Positions 27,026 to 36,025 of a DNA stretch of 64,000 bases are shown here, piece by piece. A program made the position numbers and the translations under genes. The notes under the pieces were generated by a model. The model searched no databases, was not told the DNA's origin, and was given only the letters and a program-made list of their open reading frames with translations. The first letter of the stretch is position 1, and every line of letters starts with the position of its first letter. The stretch is from NCBI RefSeq assembly GCF_900104845.1, contig NZ_FNSR01000001.1, positions 3,162,001 to 3,226,000 on the forward strand, read 5' to 3'. This DNA is from Paraburkholderia caballeronis (lineage in GTDB: Bacteria; Pseudomonadota; Gammaproteobacteria; Burkholderiales; Burkholderiaceae).

Positions 27026-27354
27026 GCCTTTTCCTCGCCGCCGGCATCATCGCCATTTCGGCCAGCCGCACGCCGCGCCGCAGCGCGCCGCGCCGCGAAA
27101 TGCACTTCGACGTTCTCCGCAGGAACCGCCGGACGCGGATCGTCCAGCGCTTCCTGCACCTTCGCGCGGAACCATGCGTCGTAAGTCTGCGGATCGACCG
27201 CGAAGTCGAACGGCAACGCGCCCTCGTTGGCCACCCGCGTGAGCAGAATCCGCACCGCGTCGGACACCGTCAGCCCCATCCTGTCGAGCACGGCTGCCGC
27301 GCGCTCCTTCAGTTCCGGATCGATTCTTACCTGTACCAATGCGCTAGCCGCCAT
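27022..27354 (-). CDS. RelB/DinJ-family antitoxin
   Basis: A 110-residue antitoxin. The N-terminal ribbon-helix-helix part (MAASALVQVRIDPELKERAA, then LDRMGLTVSDAVRILLTRVA) binds DNA. The C-terminal half should wrap the toxin. AGGAG stands seven bases before the ATG at 27354 but only one base before the ATG at 27360, which decides the start. The tail from about residue 85 is an Arg/Ala-rich low-complexity extension (FAARRAAARRAAGRNG) longer than in standard DinJ proteins. It overlaps the toxin start by four bases. Confidence 0.82.
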   Translation of the reverse strand: MAASALVQVRIDPELKERAAAVLDRMGLTVSDAVRILLTRVANEGALPFDFAVDPQTYDAWFRAKVQEALDDPRPAVPAENVEVHFAARRAAARRAAGRNGDDAGGEEKA

Positions 27355-27384
27355 GACCATGCTCCTGTGCGTGGACGAGGCGAT

Positions 27385-27444
27385 ATTGTAATTCATTTGC
27401 ATGACTTCAGGACCCTCATGGATGTTGATCGGGATACCTGAAGT
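27385..27444 (-). promoter_or_regulatory. Candidate promoter and operator of the toxin-antitoxin operon
   Basis: On the minus strand a TACAAT -10 candidate (complement of 27385-27390) lies 30 nt before the antitoxin start. Just upstream is an inverted repeat ACTTCAGG (27404-27411) and CCTGAAGT (27437-27444), 25 nt apart. Autoregulation through such arms is usual for ribbon-helix-helix antitoxins; its use here is inferred. Confidence 0.4.
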
Positions 27445-27483
27445 GTGCGCGGGGCCACGCGTGCTGTTGAGTCGCCCTTTCGG

Positions 27484-28638
27484 CTAACGATGCGGTTGAA
27501 GGAGCGGCTGCCACGCTCCATCGGCGGCGCTGCTCGCCAGCACCGCCGCGATGAACCGCAACCCGTCCACCCCGTCGTCGACCGTCGTCAGCAGCCGGCT
27601 TTCCGGCGGCGGCTCAAGGCCCGCGTCGTACGCGCGGATCTGCAATGCCGCGTCGCGGTACAACTGCGCGAACGCCTCCAGATACCCTTCCGGATGCCCC
27701 GCCGGCACCCGCGTCGCATGCAGCGCCTCGGCGCCCGGCACGCGGCCGCGCGTCAACCGCTGCGCCGCGCCGCCCTGCGGCGTGAACCACAGTTCGTTCG
27801 GCTGCTCCTGATCGAACGCGATGGCCGCCTTCGTGCCGAACACCCGGAGCCGCAGCGCGTTCTCCGCGCCGCTCGCGACCTGGCTCGCCCACAGCATCCC
27901 GCGCGCGCCGCCCGGATAACGCAGCATCGCGTGCACGTGATCGTCGACGCGCCGCCCCGCGACGAACGTATGCACGTCCGCCGACACCGCCGACGGCGCG
28001 AGCCCGCTGACGAACGCCGCCAGTTGATACGCATGCGTGCCGATATCGCCGAGACAACCCGCCGGCCCCGCGAGCGCCGGGTCGGTGCGCCAGCCCGCCT
28101 GCCGGTTCGCGCCGTCGCGCTCCACCGGCGTCGCGAGCCAGTCCTGTGCATATTCGACCTGCACGATCCGCACGTCGCCGATCTCGCCCGCCTCGACTAT
28201 CTGCCGCGCATGCCGCACCAGCGGATAACCGGAGTACGTGTGCGTGAGCGCGAACACGCGACGCGCGACGCGCGCATGCTTCGCGAGCGCCTCGCCTTCC
28301 TCGACCGACACCGCGAGCGGCTTGTCGCAGATCACGTGGATACCCGCGTCCAGGAACGCATGCGCGATCGGCGCATGCAGATGATTCGGCGTGACGATCG
28401 CGACCGCGTCGATCCCGTCGTCGCGCGCCCGCTCGACGCGCGCCATCTCGCGCCAGTCCGCATAACTGCGTTCGAGGCCGATCGCTTCGGCGCTCGCCTG
28501 CGCGCGCGCCGGATCGGACGACAGCGCGCCCGCGACGAGTTCGAAACAGTCGTCGAGCCGCGCGGCGATCCGGTGCACCGCGCCGATGAACGCGCCCTGT
28601 CCGCCGCCGACCATCCCGAGCCTGAGCCTTCGTGTCAT
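27484..28638 (-). CDS. Gfo/Idh/MocA-family oxidoreductase
   Basis: A 384-residue NAD(P)-dependent sugar or cyclitol dehydrogenase. The Rossmann motif is GMVGGGQGAFIG (about 8-19), the conserved dehydrogenase segment VICDKPLAVSVEEGE (about 102-116) contains the EKP-like Lys, and GCLGDIGTHAYQLAAF (about 191-206) holds the catalytic Asp and His. It is the last gene of the sugar operon, 24 nt after the isomerase gene. The substrate is unknown. Pairing with a sugar isomerase and a ribose-type ABC transporter suggests oxidation of an imported sugar, sugar alcohol or inositol-like compound. Confidence 0.87.
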   Translation of the reverse strand: MTRRLRLGMVGGGQGAFIGAVHRIAARLDDCFELVAGALSSDPARAQASAEAIGLERSYADWREMARVERARDDGIDAVAIVTPNHLHAPIAHAFLDAGIHVICDKPLAVSVEEGEALAKHARVARRVFALTHTYSGYPLVRHARQIVEAGEIGDVRIVQVEYAQDWLATPVERDGANRQAGWRTDPALAGPAGCLGDIGTHAYQLAAFVSGLAPSAVSADVHTFVAGRRVDDHVHAMLRYPGGARGMLWASQVASGAENALRLRVFGTKAAIAFDQEQPNELWFTPQGGAAQRLTRGRVPGAEALHATRVPAGHPEGYLEAFAQLYRDAALQIRAYDAGLEPPPESRLLTTVDDGVDGLRFIAAVLASSAADGAWQPLLQPHR

Positions 28639-28662
28639 GACCGTTCTCCTCGCGCGCCGCGA

Positions 28663-29712
28663 TTACAGCCCGAGCAGACCGCGCAGCTTGGCGCGATCGA
28701 CGCCGCTGCCCGCGAAATCGTCGAACGCATGGTCGGCCACGCGAATGAGATGCCGCCGGATGAACTCGACGCCCTCGCGCGCGCCGTCGTGCGGATGCTT
28801 CAGCGCGCATTCCCATTCGAGCACTGCCCAGCCCGGATAGTCGTACTGCGCGAGCTTCGAGAAGATCGCGCCGAAATCGACCTGTCCGTCCCCGAGCGAC
28901 CGGAAGCGCCCCGCGCGCTCCACCCAGCCGCCGTACCCGCCATACACGCCCTGCCGGCCGTCCGGCCGGAACTCCGCGTCCTTCACATGGAACGCCTTGA
29001 TCCGCGCGTGATAGCGGTCGATGAACGCGAGGTAGTCGAGCTGCTGCAGCACGAAGTGGCTCGGGTCGTACAGGATGTTCGCGCGCGGATGGTCGTCGAC
29101 GACCGCGAGAAACCGCTCGAACGTAACGCCGTCGTGCAGGTCCTCGCCCGGGTGCAGTTCGTAGCAGACGTCGACGCCTGCCGCGTCGAACGCATCGAGG
29201 ATCGGCCGCCAGCGGCGCGCGAGTTCGTCGAACGCGGTCTCGATCAGCCCGGCCGGCCGCTGCGGCCACGGATACAGATACGGCCACGCGAGCGCGCCGG
29301 AAAACGTCGCGTGCGCGCTCAGCCCGAGGCGCTGCGACGCGCGCGCGGCCAGCTTCATCTGCGCGACCGCCCACGCGGTGCGCGCGTCGCGGTCGCCACG
29401 CACGTGCGGCGCGGCAAAACCGTCGAACAGCGCGTCGTAGGCCGGATGCACGGCGACGAGCTGCCCTTGCAGATGCGTCGCGAGTTCGGTGATCGCGACA
29501 CCCGCGTCGTCGGCGACGCGCCGCAGGTCGTCGCAATACGCATCGCTCGACGCCGCCTGTTCGAGGTCGATCAGCCGCGGATCGGCCGGCAACTGCACGC
29601 CCTCGTAGCCGAGCCGCCCGGCCCATTCGGCAAGGTGCGCGAAGCTGTCGAACGGCGCGTCGTCGCCGACGAACTGCGCGAGGAAGATCGCCGGCCCCTT
29701 GATCGTTTTCAT
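28663..29712 (-). CDS. Sugar phosphate isomerase/epimerase-like TIM barrel protein
   Basis: A 349-residue xylose isomerase-like TIM barrel (AP endonuclease 2 fold). Likely metal ligands lie in CYELHPGEDLHDG, NILYDPSHFVLQQ, IKAFHVKDAEFRP and AVLEWECALK, matching the Glu/Asp/His/Glu set of the family. The cytosolic enzyme probably isomerises, epimerises or cleaves the product of the neighbouring Gfo/Idh dehydrogenase, as such pairs often work in sequence. The exact reaction cannot be read from sequence. Same strand as and between the binding-protein and dehydrogenase genes. Confidence 0.84.
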   Translation of the reverse strand: MKTIKGPAIFLAQFVGDDAPFDSFAHLAEWAGRLGYEGVQLPADPRLIDLEQAASSDAYCDDLRRVADDAGVAITELATHLQGQLVAVHPAYDALFDGFAAPHVRGDRDARTAWAVAQMKLAARASQRLGLSAHATFSGALAWPYLYPWPQRPAGLIETAFDELARRWRPILDAFDAAGVDVCYELHPGEDLHDGVTFERFLAVVDDHPRANILYDPSHFVLQQLDYLAFIDRYHARIKAFHVKDAEFRPDGRQGVYGGYGGWVERAGRFRSLGDGQVDFGAIFSKLAQYDYPGWAVLEWECALKHPHDGAREGVEFIRRHLIRVADHAFDDFAGSGVDRAKLRGLLGL

Positions 29713-29823
29713 CGCACGAAGTCCTCTCGTGAACGCCGCGCGCGCTGGCGGCGCGCGGCCCGGTTGACGAAGGCGCGCCCCCTCTATCGCGCGCCGCGCC
29801 CGTTCATCCGCCCGCTACGGCAT

Positions 29824-30810
29824 TCAGAACGGAGAGTCGGGGAAGTAGAACTGCTGCGCGTTGTCCTTCGTGATGAGCACCGACGGGATGATCGTCGTCG
29901 CCGGCAGCGACTGTCCCTTCAGCCGCGCCTCGGCGGTCAGCTTCACCGCGTCGTAGATGAACTTCGGCGAATACGACACGTCCGCGCGCACCAGCGGGTC
30001 GCCGTCCATCACGCGCTTGACCATCTCCTTCGACCCCGCGCCGCCGAACACCACCTTCACGTCGCTGCGCTTCGCCTGGTCGATCGCCTTCAGCACGCCG
30101 ACCGCCATGTCGTCGTCGGCGGCCCACACCGCGTCGATGTGCCTGAAGCGCGTCAGGTAGTCCTGCATCGTGCGGAACGCGTCGTCGCGGTTCCAGTTCG
30201 CGTACTTCGCATCGAGAATCCGGATGTCCGGATAGTTCTTCAGCGCCGCCGTGAACGCGGTCCAGCGTTCGTTGTCGAGCGTGGTCGGAATGCCGCGCAG
30301 CGCGACGATGTCGCCCTTGCCGTTCAGCGTCTTCGCGAGATATTCGGCCGGGATCCGGCCGAACGCGGTGTTGTCGCCGGCGACGTAGGCGTCCTGCGCG
30401 CTCTTGTCGGTAAGCCCGCGGTCCACGACGGTCACGTAGACGCCCCTCTTCTTCACCTGCGCGACCGGCTGCGTCAGCGACGCGGACTCGTACGGAAAGA
30501 TCACGAGCGCGTTGATGTGGTTGACCGTCACGAGATCCTGCAGCTGGTTCGCCTGGTCCGGCGCGTTCGCGGCGGTCTTCACGATCACCTTCAGGTCCGG
30601 GTGAGCTTTCTCCAGATCGCTCTTCGCCTGGTTCGCCCACCAGACGATGCCGCCGGTGAAGCCATGGTCGGCGGTCGGGATCGCGACGCCGAGCGTGACC
30701 TTGTCGTCGGCGTGCGCGACGCCCGCGCCGAGCGTCGCCGCGACGCCGACTGCCAGCGCGCCCTGGCCGATCCGCGTGATCCATCCCGTGGTCCGCGAGT
30801 TCTTCTTCAT
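29824..30810 (-). CDS. Sugar ABC transporter periplasmic binding protein (RbsB-like)
   Basis: A 328-residue secreted protein of the ribose/galactose-binding family. The signal peptide (about 1-34) ends [26 protein letters not shown] is the typical first strand, and [16 protein letters not shown] and [13 protein letters not shown] are in the second lobe. It delivers a sugar to the RbsC-like permease encoded 121 bp upstream. The substrate is unknown; catabolic genes rather than a kinase follow it, so it is probably not ribose. Confidence 0.87.
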   Translation of the reverse strand: MKKNSRTTGWITRIGQGALAVGVAATLGAGVAHADDKVTLGVAIPTADHGFTGGIVWWANQAKSDLEKAHPDLKVIVKTAANAPDQANQLQDLVTVNHINALVIFPYESASLTQPVAQVKKRGVYVTVVDRGLTDKSAQDAYVAGDNTAFGRIPAEYLAKTLNGKGDIVALRGIPTTLDNERWTAFTAALKNYPDIRILDAKYANWNRDDAFRTMQDYLTRFRHIDAVWAADDDMAVGVLKAIDQAKRSDVKVVFGGAGSKEMVKRVMDGDPLVRADVSYSPKFIYDAVKLTAEARLKGQSLPATTIIPSVLITKDNAQQFYFPDSPF

Positions 30811-30931
30811 GGTGCTGTCTCCTGAGATGCGGGCGCGGCGCGCCCGCCGGTGTGGATGTCGTCTCCTCCTGCTACTGCGTCACTGCATTGCTGCAATCCG
30901 TCCGCGCGCGGCCCCGCCAAAGCAGGCGCGC

Positions 30932-31948
30932 CTACCGCCGCCCGCGCTGCAAAAACGCGACCGCGATGATCGCGACGCCCTGCACGGCCGCGTTCAGATA
31001 CACGCTGATGATGCTGGTGAGATTGAGGATGTTCGCGATCACCGACAGCAGCACCGCGCCGACGACCGTCCCCGACACGCGCCCCTCGCCGCCCTTCAGC
31101 GCGGTCCCGCCGACCACGACCGCCGCGATCGCCTCCAGCTCCCACAGCAGGCCGGTGGTCGGCGTCGCGGAGCCGAGGCGGGGCACGTACAGCACCGTTG
31201 CGACGCCGACGCAGACGCCGAGCAGCACGTAGGTCGCGCACTTCACGCGATCGACGCGGATCGCCGCGTAGCGCGCGACCTGCTCGTTCGAGCCGATCGC
31301 CTGCACGTGCCGGCCGAACGCGGTGCGATTCAGGATCAGCGCGCCGCCGGCCGCGACGACCGCGAACACCCAGACCGGCACCGGCACGCCGAACAGGCTC
31401 GCGTAATAGACCGGCCCATACAGATCGGACAGATCGTTCTGCAGCGTCAGCGCGCCGCCGTCCGCGAGCCATGTGAGCACCGAGCGGAAGATGCCGAGCG
31501 TGCCGAGCGTCACGATGAACGGCTCGATGCGGCCTTTGGTGATCAGCAGCCCGTGTGCGAGCCCGAACAGCCCGCCGAGCGCCAGTGCGAGCACGATGCC
31601 GAGCGCGACGATCGTGAGCGGCGCGAACCCATGGCCGCCGAGACCGGCCGCGAGTGCGTTCATCGCCCAGATCATCGTGCCGGCGATCAGCGCGGCCATC
31701 GAGCCGACCGACAGGTCGATCCCGCCCGAGATGATCACGAAGGTCATCCCGACCGCGATGATCCCGATGAACGACGTGCGCGTCAGCACGTTCAGCAGGT
31801 TGTCGACGGTCGCGAAGTCGCGGTTCAGCAGCGTGCCGAGCACGCACAGCGCGATCAGGCCGGCGAGCGGCCCGATGCCCGCGAGCCGGTGGACAGCGAC
31901 GAGCACGCGGCGCGGCCGGCCGCCCGCTTCAGTGGGTGCCGGTTGCAT
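30932..31948 (-). CDS. Sugar ABC transporter permease (RbsC-like)
   Basis: A 338-residue inner-membrane permease of the RbsC family with about eight to ten hydrophobic segments. It contains [21 protein letters not shown] (about 66 on), the hallmark of this family, and [20 protein letters not shown] near the C-terminus. Its start lies 20 nt inside the upstream ATPase gene, so the two are translationally linked. Confidence 0.9.
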   Translation of the reverse strand: MQPAPTEAGGRPRRVLVAVHRLAGIGPLAGLIALCVLGTLLNRDFATVDNLLNVLTRTSFIGIIAVGMTFVIISGGIDLSVGSMAALIAGTMIWAMNALAAGLGGHGFAPLTIVALGIVLALALGGLFGLAHGLLITKGRIEPFIVTLGTLGIFRSVLTWLADGGALTLQNDLSDLYGPVYYASLFGVPVPVWVFAVVAAGGALILNRTAFGRHVQAIGSNEQVARYAAIRVDRVKCATYVLLGVCVGVATVLYVPRLGSATPTTGLLWELEAIAAVVVGGTALKGGEGRVSGTVVGAVLLSVIANILNLTSIISVYLNAAVQGVAIIAVAFLQRGRR

Positions 31949-33416
31949 GGGCGATCAGCTCCTCTTCGGTCAGATGGTCGCGGCCGGGCGTCGCGACGAG
32001 CCGTCCCGCGCGCATCACCGCGACGCGATGCGACAGTCCGATCAGTTCGATCAGTTCGGACGAGATCACGATCACCGCGCGGCCCGACGCCGCGAGCCGG
32101 TGGATCAGGAAATAGATGTCGCGCTTCGCGCCGACGTCGACGCCGCGCGTCGGTTCGTCGAGCACGATGACGCGCGGGTCCGGCTGCAGGAACTTCGCGA
32201 GCGCGAGCTTCTGCTGGTTGCCGCCGGACAGCATCCGCGCGCGGCTCGCGAGGTCGCCGGTGCGGATGCCGAATTCGCGCACCGCCGTTTCCAGCGCGCG
32301 GCGGCCGGCCTTCAGGTCGATCAGCGGCGTGCCGTAGCGTTCGAGCGTCATCAGCGTCAGGTTGTCCTGCAGGCTCAGGTTCATGTGCAGCCCCTTGCCC
32401 TTGCGGTCCTCGCTCAGGTACGTGAGGCCTGCGCGCATCGCGTCGCGCGGATGCGCGAGCCGCAGCGCGCGCCCGCCGAGCTCGATCGTCCCCGCGCTGC
32501 GGCGGCGCAGCCCGACGATCGCCTCGAACGCCTCGGTGCGTCCCGCGCCGACGAGGCCCGCGAAGCCGAGCACCTCGCCCGCGCGCACGTCGAAGCTCAG
32601 GTCCTCGACCCAGCCCGGCACCGACAGGCCGGTCACTTTTAATGCGACCGGCGCGTCGGGCGGCGCGGCGCCTTTCTCCGGGAACATGTCCGACACGTCG
32701 CGCCCGACCATCAGGTTCGCCATCTGCTGACGCGCGAGGCCGGCGGTCGCGCTCGCCGCGACGAAGCGGCCGTCGCGCATCACGACCACGTCGTCGGTGA
32801 TCCGCTCGACCTCGTCGAGCTTGTGCGAGATGTAGACGATCGTCACGCCGTCCGCGCGCAGCTTCGTCATCAGCGCGAACAGCCGCTCGGTCTCGGACGG
32901 CGTGAGCGTCGCGGTCGGCTCGTCCATGATGAGCAGACGCGCGTGGCGCGACAGCGCCTTCGCGATCTCGACCAGTTGCTTCTCCGCGACGATCAGGTCG
33001 CGCACCTTCGTATCCGGGTCGCGCGAAAGGCCGACCGACGCGAGCAGTTGCCGCGCGTCGCGGCGCATCGCGGTGTCGTCGAGCAGCAGGCCGCGCCGCT
33101 TTTCGTGGCCGAGGAAGATGTTCTGCGCGATCGTCAGATGCTCGGCCAGATTGAACTCCTGATGGATCAGCACGATGCCGGCCGCCTCGGCGTCGCGCGA
33201 GCCGTCGAAGCGGCGCGCGTGGCCGTCGACGATCAGTTCGCCGCCGCTCGCTTGCTCGTAGCCGGCGAGGATCTTCATCAGCGTGGACTTGCCCGCGCCG
33301 TTCTCGCCGAGCAGCCCGTGGATGCGCGCGGGCCCAAGCTCGAAGCTCACGCCGTGCAGCACGCGCACCGGGCCGAAGTCCTTGCGGATGTCGTTGAAAC
33401 GGATGGCGACGCTCAT
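31929..33416 (-). CDS. Sugar ABC transporter ATPase (RbsA-like, two ABC domains)
   Basis: A 495-residue fused dimer of ABC domains as in RbsA and MglA. The first domain has Walker A GENGAGKS (37-44) and Walker B LLIMDEP. The second has a degenerate Walker A (GLVGAGRTE), a normal signature LSGGNQQK and VIVLDEP. One competent and one degenerate site is normal for the family. The ATG giving MSVAIRF follows GGAG. First structural gene of the operon, 452 bp downstream of the lacI-type regulator gene, across the tandem repeat. Confidence 0.92.
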   Translation of the reverse strand: MSVAIRFNDIRKDFGPVRVLHGVSFELGPARIHGLLGENGAGKSTLMKILAGYEQASGGELIVDGHARRFDGSRDAEAAGIVLIHQEFNLAEHLTIAQNIFLGHEKRRGLLLDDTAMRRDARQLLASVGLSRDPDTKVRDLIVAEKQLVEIAKALSRHARLLIMDEPTATLTPSETERLFALMTKLRADGVTIVYISHKLDEVERITDDVVVMRDGRFVAASATAGLARQQMANLMVGRDVSDMFPEKGAAPPDAPVALKVTGLSVPGWVEDLSFDVRAGEVLGFAGLVGAGRTEAFEAIVGLRRRSAGTIELGGRALRLAHPRDAMRAGLTYLSEDRKGKGLHMNLSLQDNLTLMTLERYGTPLIDLKAGRRALETAVREFGIRTGDLASRARMLSGGNQQKLALAKFLQPDPRVIVLDEPTRGVDVGAKRDIYFLIHRLAASGRAVIVISSELIELIGLSHRVAVMRAGRLVATPGRDHLTEEELIAHATGTH

Positions 33417-33481
33417 CGGCGGCCGCTCCTCCTGGTGGGTCGTTCGTGCGCGGGAACGGCGGGCGGCGGCTTCACGCCGAA

Positions 33482-33868
33482 GCCGCCGCCCGCGCATCGT
33501 GCCGCGGGTCTCCTTGCTGCGAGCGGTGCTGCTGGCGGCGACCGGTTCGTTGCCGGTCGGCCTGCTTGTGTCTTTGTCGATGTGTCTATGCGCGGCTGCT
33601 TCGCTTCGAAGCCGCCGCTAGCGCATCGTGCTGCCAGCCTCCTTGCTGCGATGAGTGCGGCCTGCGGCGACCGTTCGTTGCCTGTCGGCCTGCCTATGTC
33701 TCTGTCGACATACCCGCGCGTGGCCGCTTCGCTTCCAAACCGCCGCCCGCGCGTCGTGCTGCGTGTCTCGTCGCTTCCATGAACGCCGCTAACGGCGACC
33801 GGTTCGTCCTGCCTATGTCTTTGCCGATCCATCCGTGCGTAACCGCCTTGCTTCGAAGCCGCCGCTCA
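33482..33868. repeat. Degenerate tandem repeat of about 128 bp, three copies plus a partial fourth
   Basis: Copies begin at 33482, 33611, 33739 and 33858, giving periods of 129, 128 and 119 bp. Each copy has GCCGCCGC, then a GCGCATCGTG-like stretch, then a TCCTTGCTGCGA-like stretch, then GCGGCGACCG-TTCGTTGCC, CCTATGTCT and CTTCGCTTCGAA. Copies differ by many substitutions and small gaps. The block fills most of the gap between the regulator and the transporter operon; the fourth copy reaches the lacI stop codon. No transposase or terminal inverted repeats were seen. Confidence 0.85.
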
Positions 33869-34963
33869 TCACCCGCTCCCGCGCACGACCAGCCGATGCG
33901 GCAGCAGCACGCCCGGCACGCTCGCGCGCGGATCGGCAAGCCGTTGCAGCAACAGCCGCGCGGCGGTCTCGCCCAGTTCGCGCATCGGCTGCGCGATCGT
34001 CGTCAGCGGCGGGTCGATCTGCGCGGACAGCGCGAGGTCGTCGAAGCCGACCACCGCGACGTCGTCCGGCACGCGCCGCCCGACGCCGCGCAAGCCGTTG
34101 ATCACGCCGACCGCGAGCGTGTCCGACACCGCGAAGATCGCGTCGGGCGCTTCGCCGTCGCGCACCAGCGCGGCGGCGGCCTTCGCGCCCGCGTCGTAGT
34201 CGAGGCAATGGACGTCCACGCGCCATGCGTCGCGCGCATCGAGGCCCGCGTCGCGCAGCGCGTCCAGATAACCGTCGCGGCGCTGCTGCGCGTACAGGTA
34301 ATGCTCGTCCGAGTTGATCAGCGCGATCCGCCGGCGGCCGCGCGCGATCAGGTGCCGCACCGCATCGCCGGCCGCGCGGTAGTTGTCGATGCCGACGTAC
34401 GGCACGCCGACGGCCGGATCGAACTCGCAGCAGGCGACCCACGGCAGCGCCGTCGATTCGGCGGCGAGCGCGTGCTGGACCGTCGCCGGGTCGAGGCAGA
34501 TCGCGCCGTCCGCGCGATGCCGCCGCAGCAGGTCGAAATAACTGCGCTCGCGGCCCTCGTCCGCGCCGGTGTCGCACAGCAGCATGAAGTAGCCGTGCTG
34601 CCGCGCGAGCGCGTCGATCCCGCGCACGATCTCCGCGTAGAACGGGTTGCCGAAGTCCGGCACCATCGTCAGCAGCAGGCGGCTCTCGGCGGTGCGCAGG
34701 TTGCGCGCGAGTTCGTTCACGCGATAGCCGCTCGCCTCGACCTCCGCGAGCACGCGCTCGCGCGTCGCCGGCCGCACGTTCGCGTGGCCGTTCAGCACCC
34801 GCGACACCGTCGCCACCGACACGCCGGCGCGCTGCGCGACGCCGGCGATCGAGCCGCCGTGCGCGGGGGCCGCTCCCGCCGCCGTGGCGGTGACAGCATC
34901 AGCGTCAGCGGCCTGCGAGACTGGCGTGGAAGCGGATACTCCGCGTTGCGGTTGAGCGGCCAT
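33869..34963 (-). CDS. LacI-family transcriptional regulator
   Basis: A 364-residue LacI regulator with an unusual Ala-rich N-terminal extension (about 1-37) before the helix-turn-helix IAGVAQRAGVSVATVSRVLN (about 39-58) and hinge region. The effector domain (about 95-355) is of the ribose-binding type, with CLDPATVQ, YVGIDNYRAAGDAV and VVGFDDLALSAQI. It probably represses the downstream sugar operon and senses its substrate. The extension could be cut if a start nearer the HTH is used; no better ribosome binding site was seen. Confidence 0.88.
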   Translation of the reverse strand: MAAQPQRGVSASTPVSQAADADAVTATAAGAAPAHGGSIAGVAQRAGVSVATVSRVLNGHANVRPATRERVLAEVEASGYRVNELARNLRTAESRLLLTMVPDFGNPFYAEIVRGIDALARQHGYFMLLCDTGADEGRERSYFDLLRRHRADGAICLDPATVQHALAAESTALPWVACCEFDPAVGVPYVGIDNYRAAGDAVRHLIARGRRRIALINSDEHYLYAQQRRDGYLDALRDAGLDARDAWRVDVHCLDYDAGAKAAAALVRDGEAPDAIFAVSDTLAVGVINGLRGVGRRVPDDVAVVGFDDLALSAQIDPPLTTIAQPMRELGETAARLLLQRLADPRASVPGVLLPHRLVVRGSG

Positions 34964-34996
34964 GGGAGCGGAATCGCGGCGTTTTGGCGTCGTCGG

Positions 34997-35014
34997 AATG
35001 TAATCGATTACATT
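34997..35014. promoter_or_regulatory. Perfect palindromic operator upstream of the LacI-type gene
   Basis: AATGTAATCGATTACATT is an exact 18-bp palindrome with a central CG, the shape of LacI/GalR-family operators. It lies 33 bp upstream of the regulator start and is AT-rich in a GC-rich context, so autorepression is likely. No second copy was found between the regulator and the ABC genes. Confidence 0.75.
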
Positions 35015-35122
35015 TTTGGTCGGCGCGAGCCGAAACTTCAAGGCCCGCGACGCCAGGACAAACACTGATCCGCCTGCGCGGTCCGGCTGCCCGCGGGGGC
35101 GCGCCATCCGGAACCGCTTTGA

Positions 35123-35128
35123 TACAAT
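35123..35128 (+). promoter_or_regulatory. Candidate -10 element for the pcm-like gene
   Basis: TACAAT in the context TTTGATACAATCG, about 170 nt upstream of the start codon. No good -35 is visible. The rest of the 335-bp gap from the LacI-type gene holds only the palindrome listed separately. Confidence 0.3.
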
Positions 35129-35298
35129 CGCACGGTTCGCGCGAGGCGGCGTCCGTCCGCGCGGCCCGCACGCAGATCGCGGCGGCGCGAAGCCTTCACG
35201 GCCGGCGCCGGACTGCGGCGCGCGCGCCGCGGCCGGAGCGCGTCCCGACGCATTCGAACCGATTTCGACCTGATTTCGAACCACCACGCCGAGTCACC

Positions 35299-35952
35299 AT
35301 GAACATCGAACAAGCGCGTTTCAACATGATCGAACAGCAGATCCGTCCCTGGGAAGTGCTCGACCAGGACGTGCTGAATCTGCTGTCGATCGTCAAGCGT
35401 GAGCAATTCGTCCCCGAGGTCTATGCGGACCTCGCGTTCGCCGACCTCGAAATTCCGCTGCCGAACGGCCAGCACATGCTCGCGCCGCGCGTCGAGGCGC
35501 GCGTGCTGCAGGAACTGACGGTGAAGAAGCACGAAAGCGTGCTGGAGATCGGCGCGGGATCGGGTTACATGGCGGCGCTGCTCGCGCATCGCGCACAGCA
35601 GGTGCTGACCGTCGAGATCGACATCGAACTGGCCGAATTCGCGCGCCGGAACCTGGCGAAGAACGGCATCGTGAACGCGGAAGTCGCACAGGGCGACGGC
35701 GCGCGCGGCTGGGCCGCGAGCGCGCCGTACGACGTGATCTGCGTGTCCGGCGGCCTGCCGGTCGTGCCGCAGGAACTGCTGGAACAGCTGAAGATCGGCG
35801 GCCGCCTCGCCGCATTCGTCGGCACCGCGCCGGTGATGGAAGCGCAGATCATCACGCGGATCGACGACAAGCAATACCGGATCGCGGTCGTGTTCGAAAC
35901 CTACGTCGAGCCGCTGCAGAACGCGCTGCAGCCGCCGCGCTTCCGCTTCTGA
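35299..35952 (+). CDS. pcm: Protein-L-isoaspartate O-methyltransferase family protein
   Basis: A 217-residue SAM-dependent methyltransferase of the PCMT family. Motif I is VLEIGAGSGYMAALLA (about 81-96), preceded by NGQHMLAPRVEARVLQEL. The true enzymes repair isoaspartyl residues in aged proteins. The usual motif around the substrate site is less conserved here than in E. coli Pcm, so the repair activity is probable, not certain. It is followed 73 nt later by the rhodanese gene on the same strand. Confidence 0.85.
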   Translation: MNIEQARFNMIEQQIRPWEVLDQDVLNLLSIVKREQFVPEVYADLAFADLEIPLPNGQHMLAPRVEARVLQELTVKKHESVLEIGAGSGYMAALLAHRAQQVLTVEIDIELAEFARRNLAKNGIVNAEVAQGDGARGWAASAPYDVICVSGGLPVVPQELLEQLKIGGRLAAFVGTAPVMEAQIITRIDDKQYRIAVVFETYVEPLQNALQPPRFRF

Positions 35953-36025
35953 CCTTCTGACGCTCCCCCGTCCGCGCCGGGTTCCGCCCGGCCGGCCGCC
36001 CCGTTTGCCCATCCGAGTTTCCCGA

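Noticed and set aside
26738..27354. Remnant of a mobile element around the toxin-antitoxin pair
   Set aside because: No integrase, transposase or flanking repeats were seen; the pair appears as a stand-alone module.
27445..30825. A very long open frame (about 1126 codons) on plus, antisense to three genes
   Set aside because: It is rich in Arg, Ala and Asp with no family resemblance. Strong GC bias at third positions of the real minus-strand genes removes stops from the opposite frame.
33482..33868. CRISPR array
   Set aside because: Units are about 128 bp, contiguous and diverged, without unique spacers of 30-40 bp, and no cas genes are in the window.
33446..35068. A 540-codon plus frame through the tandem repeat and the LacI-type gene
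   Set aside because: It spans non-coding repeat and the antisense of a clear regulator gene. No ribosome binding site or family similarity.
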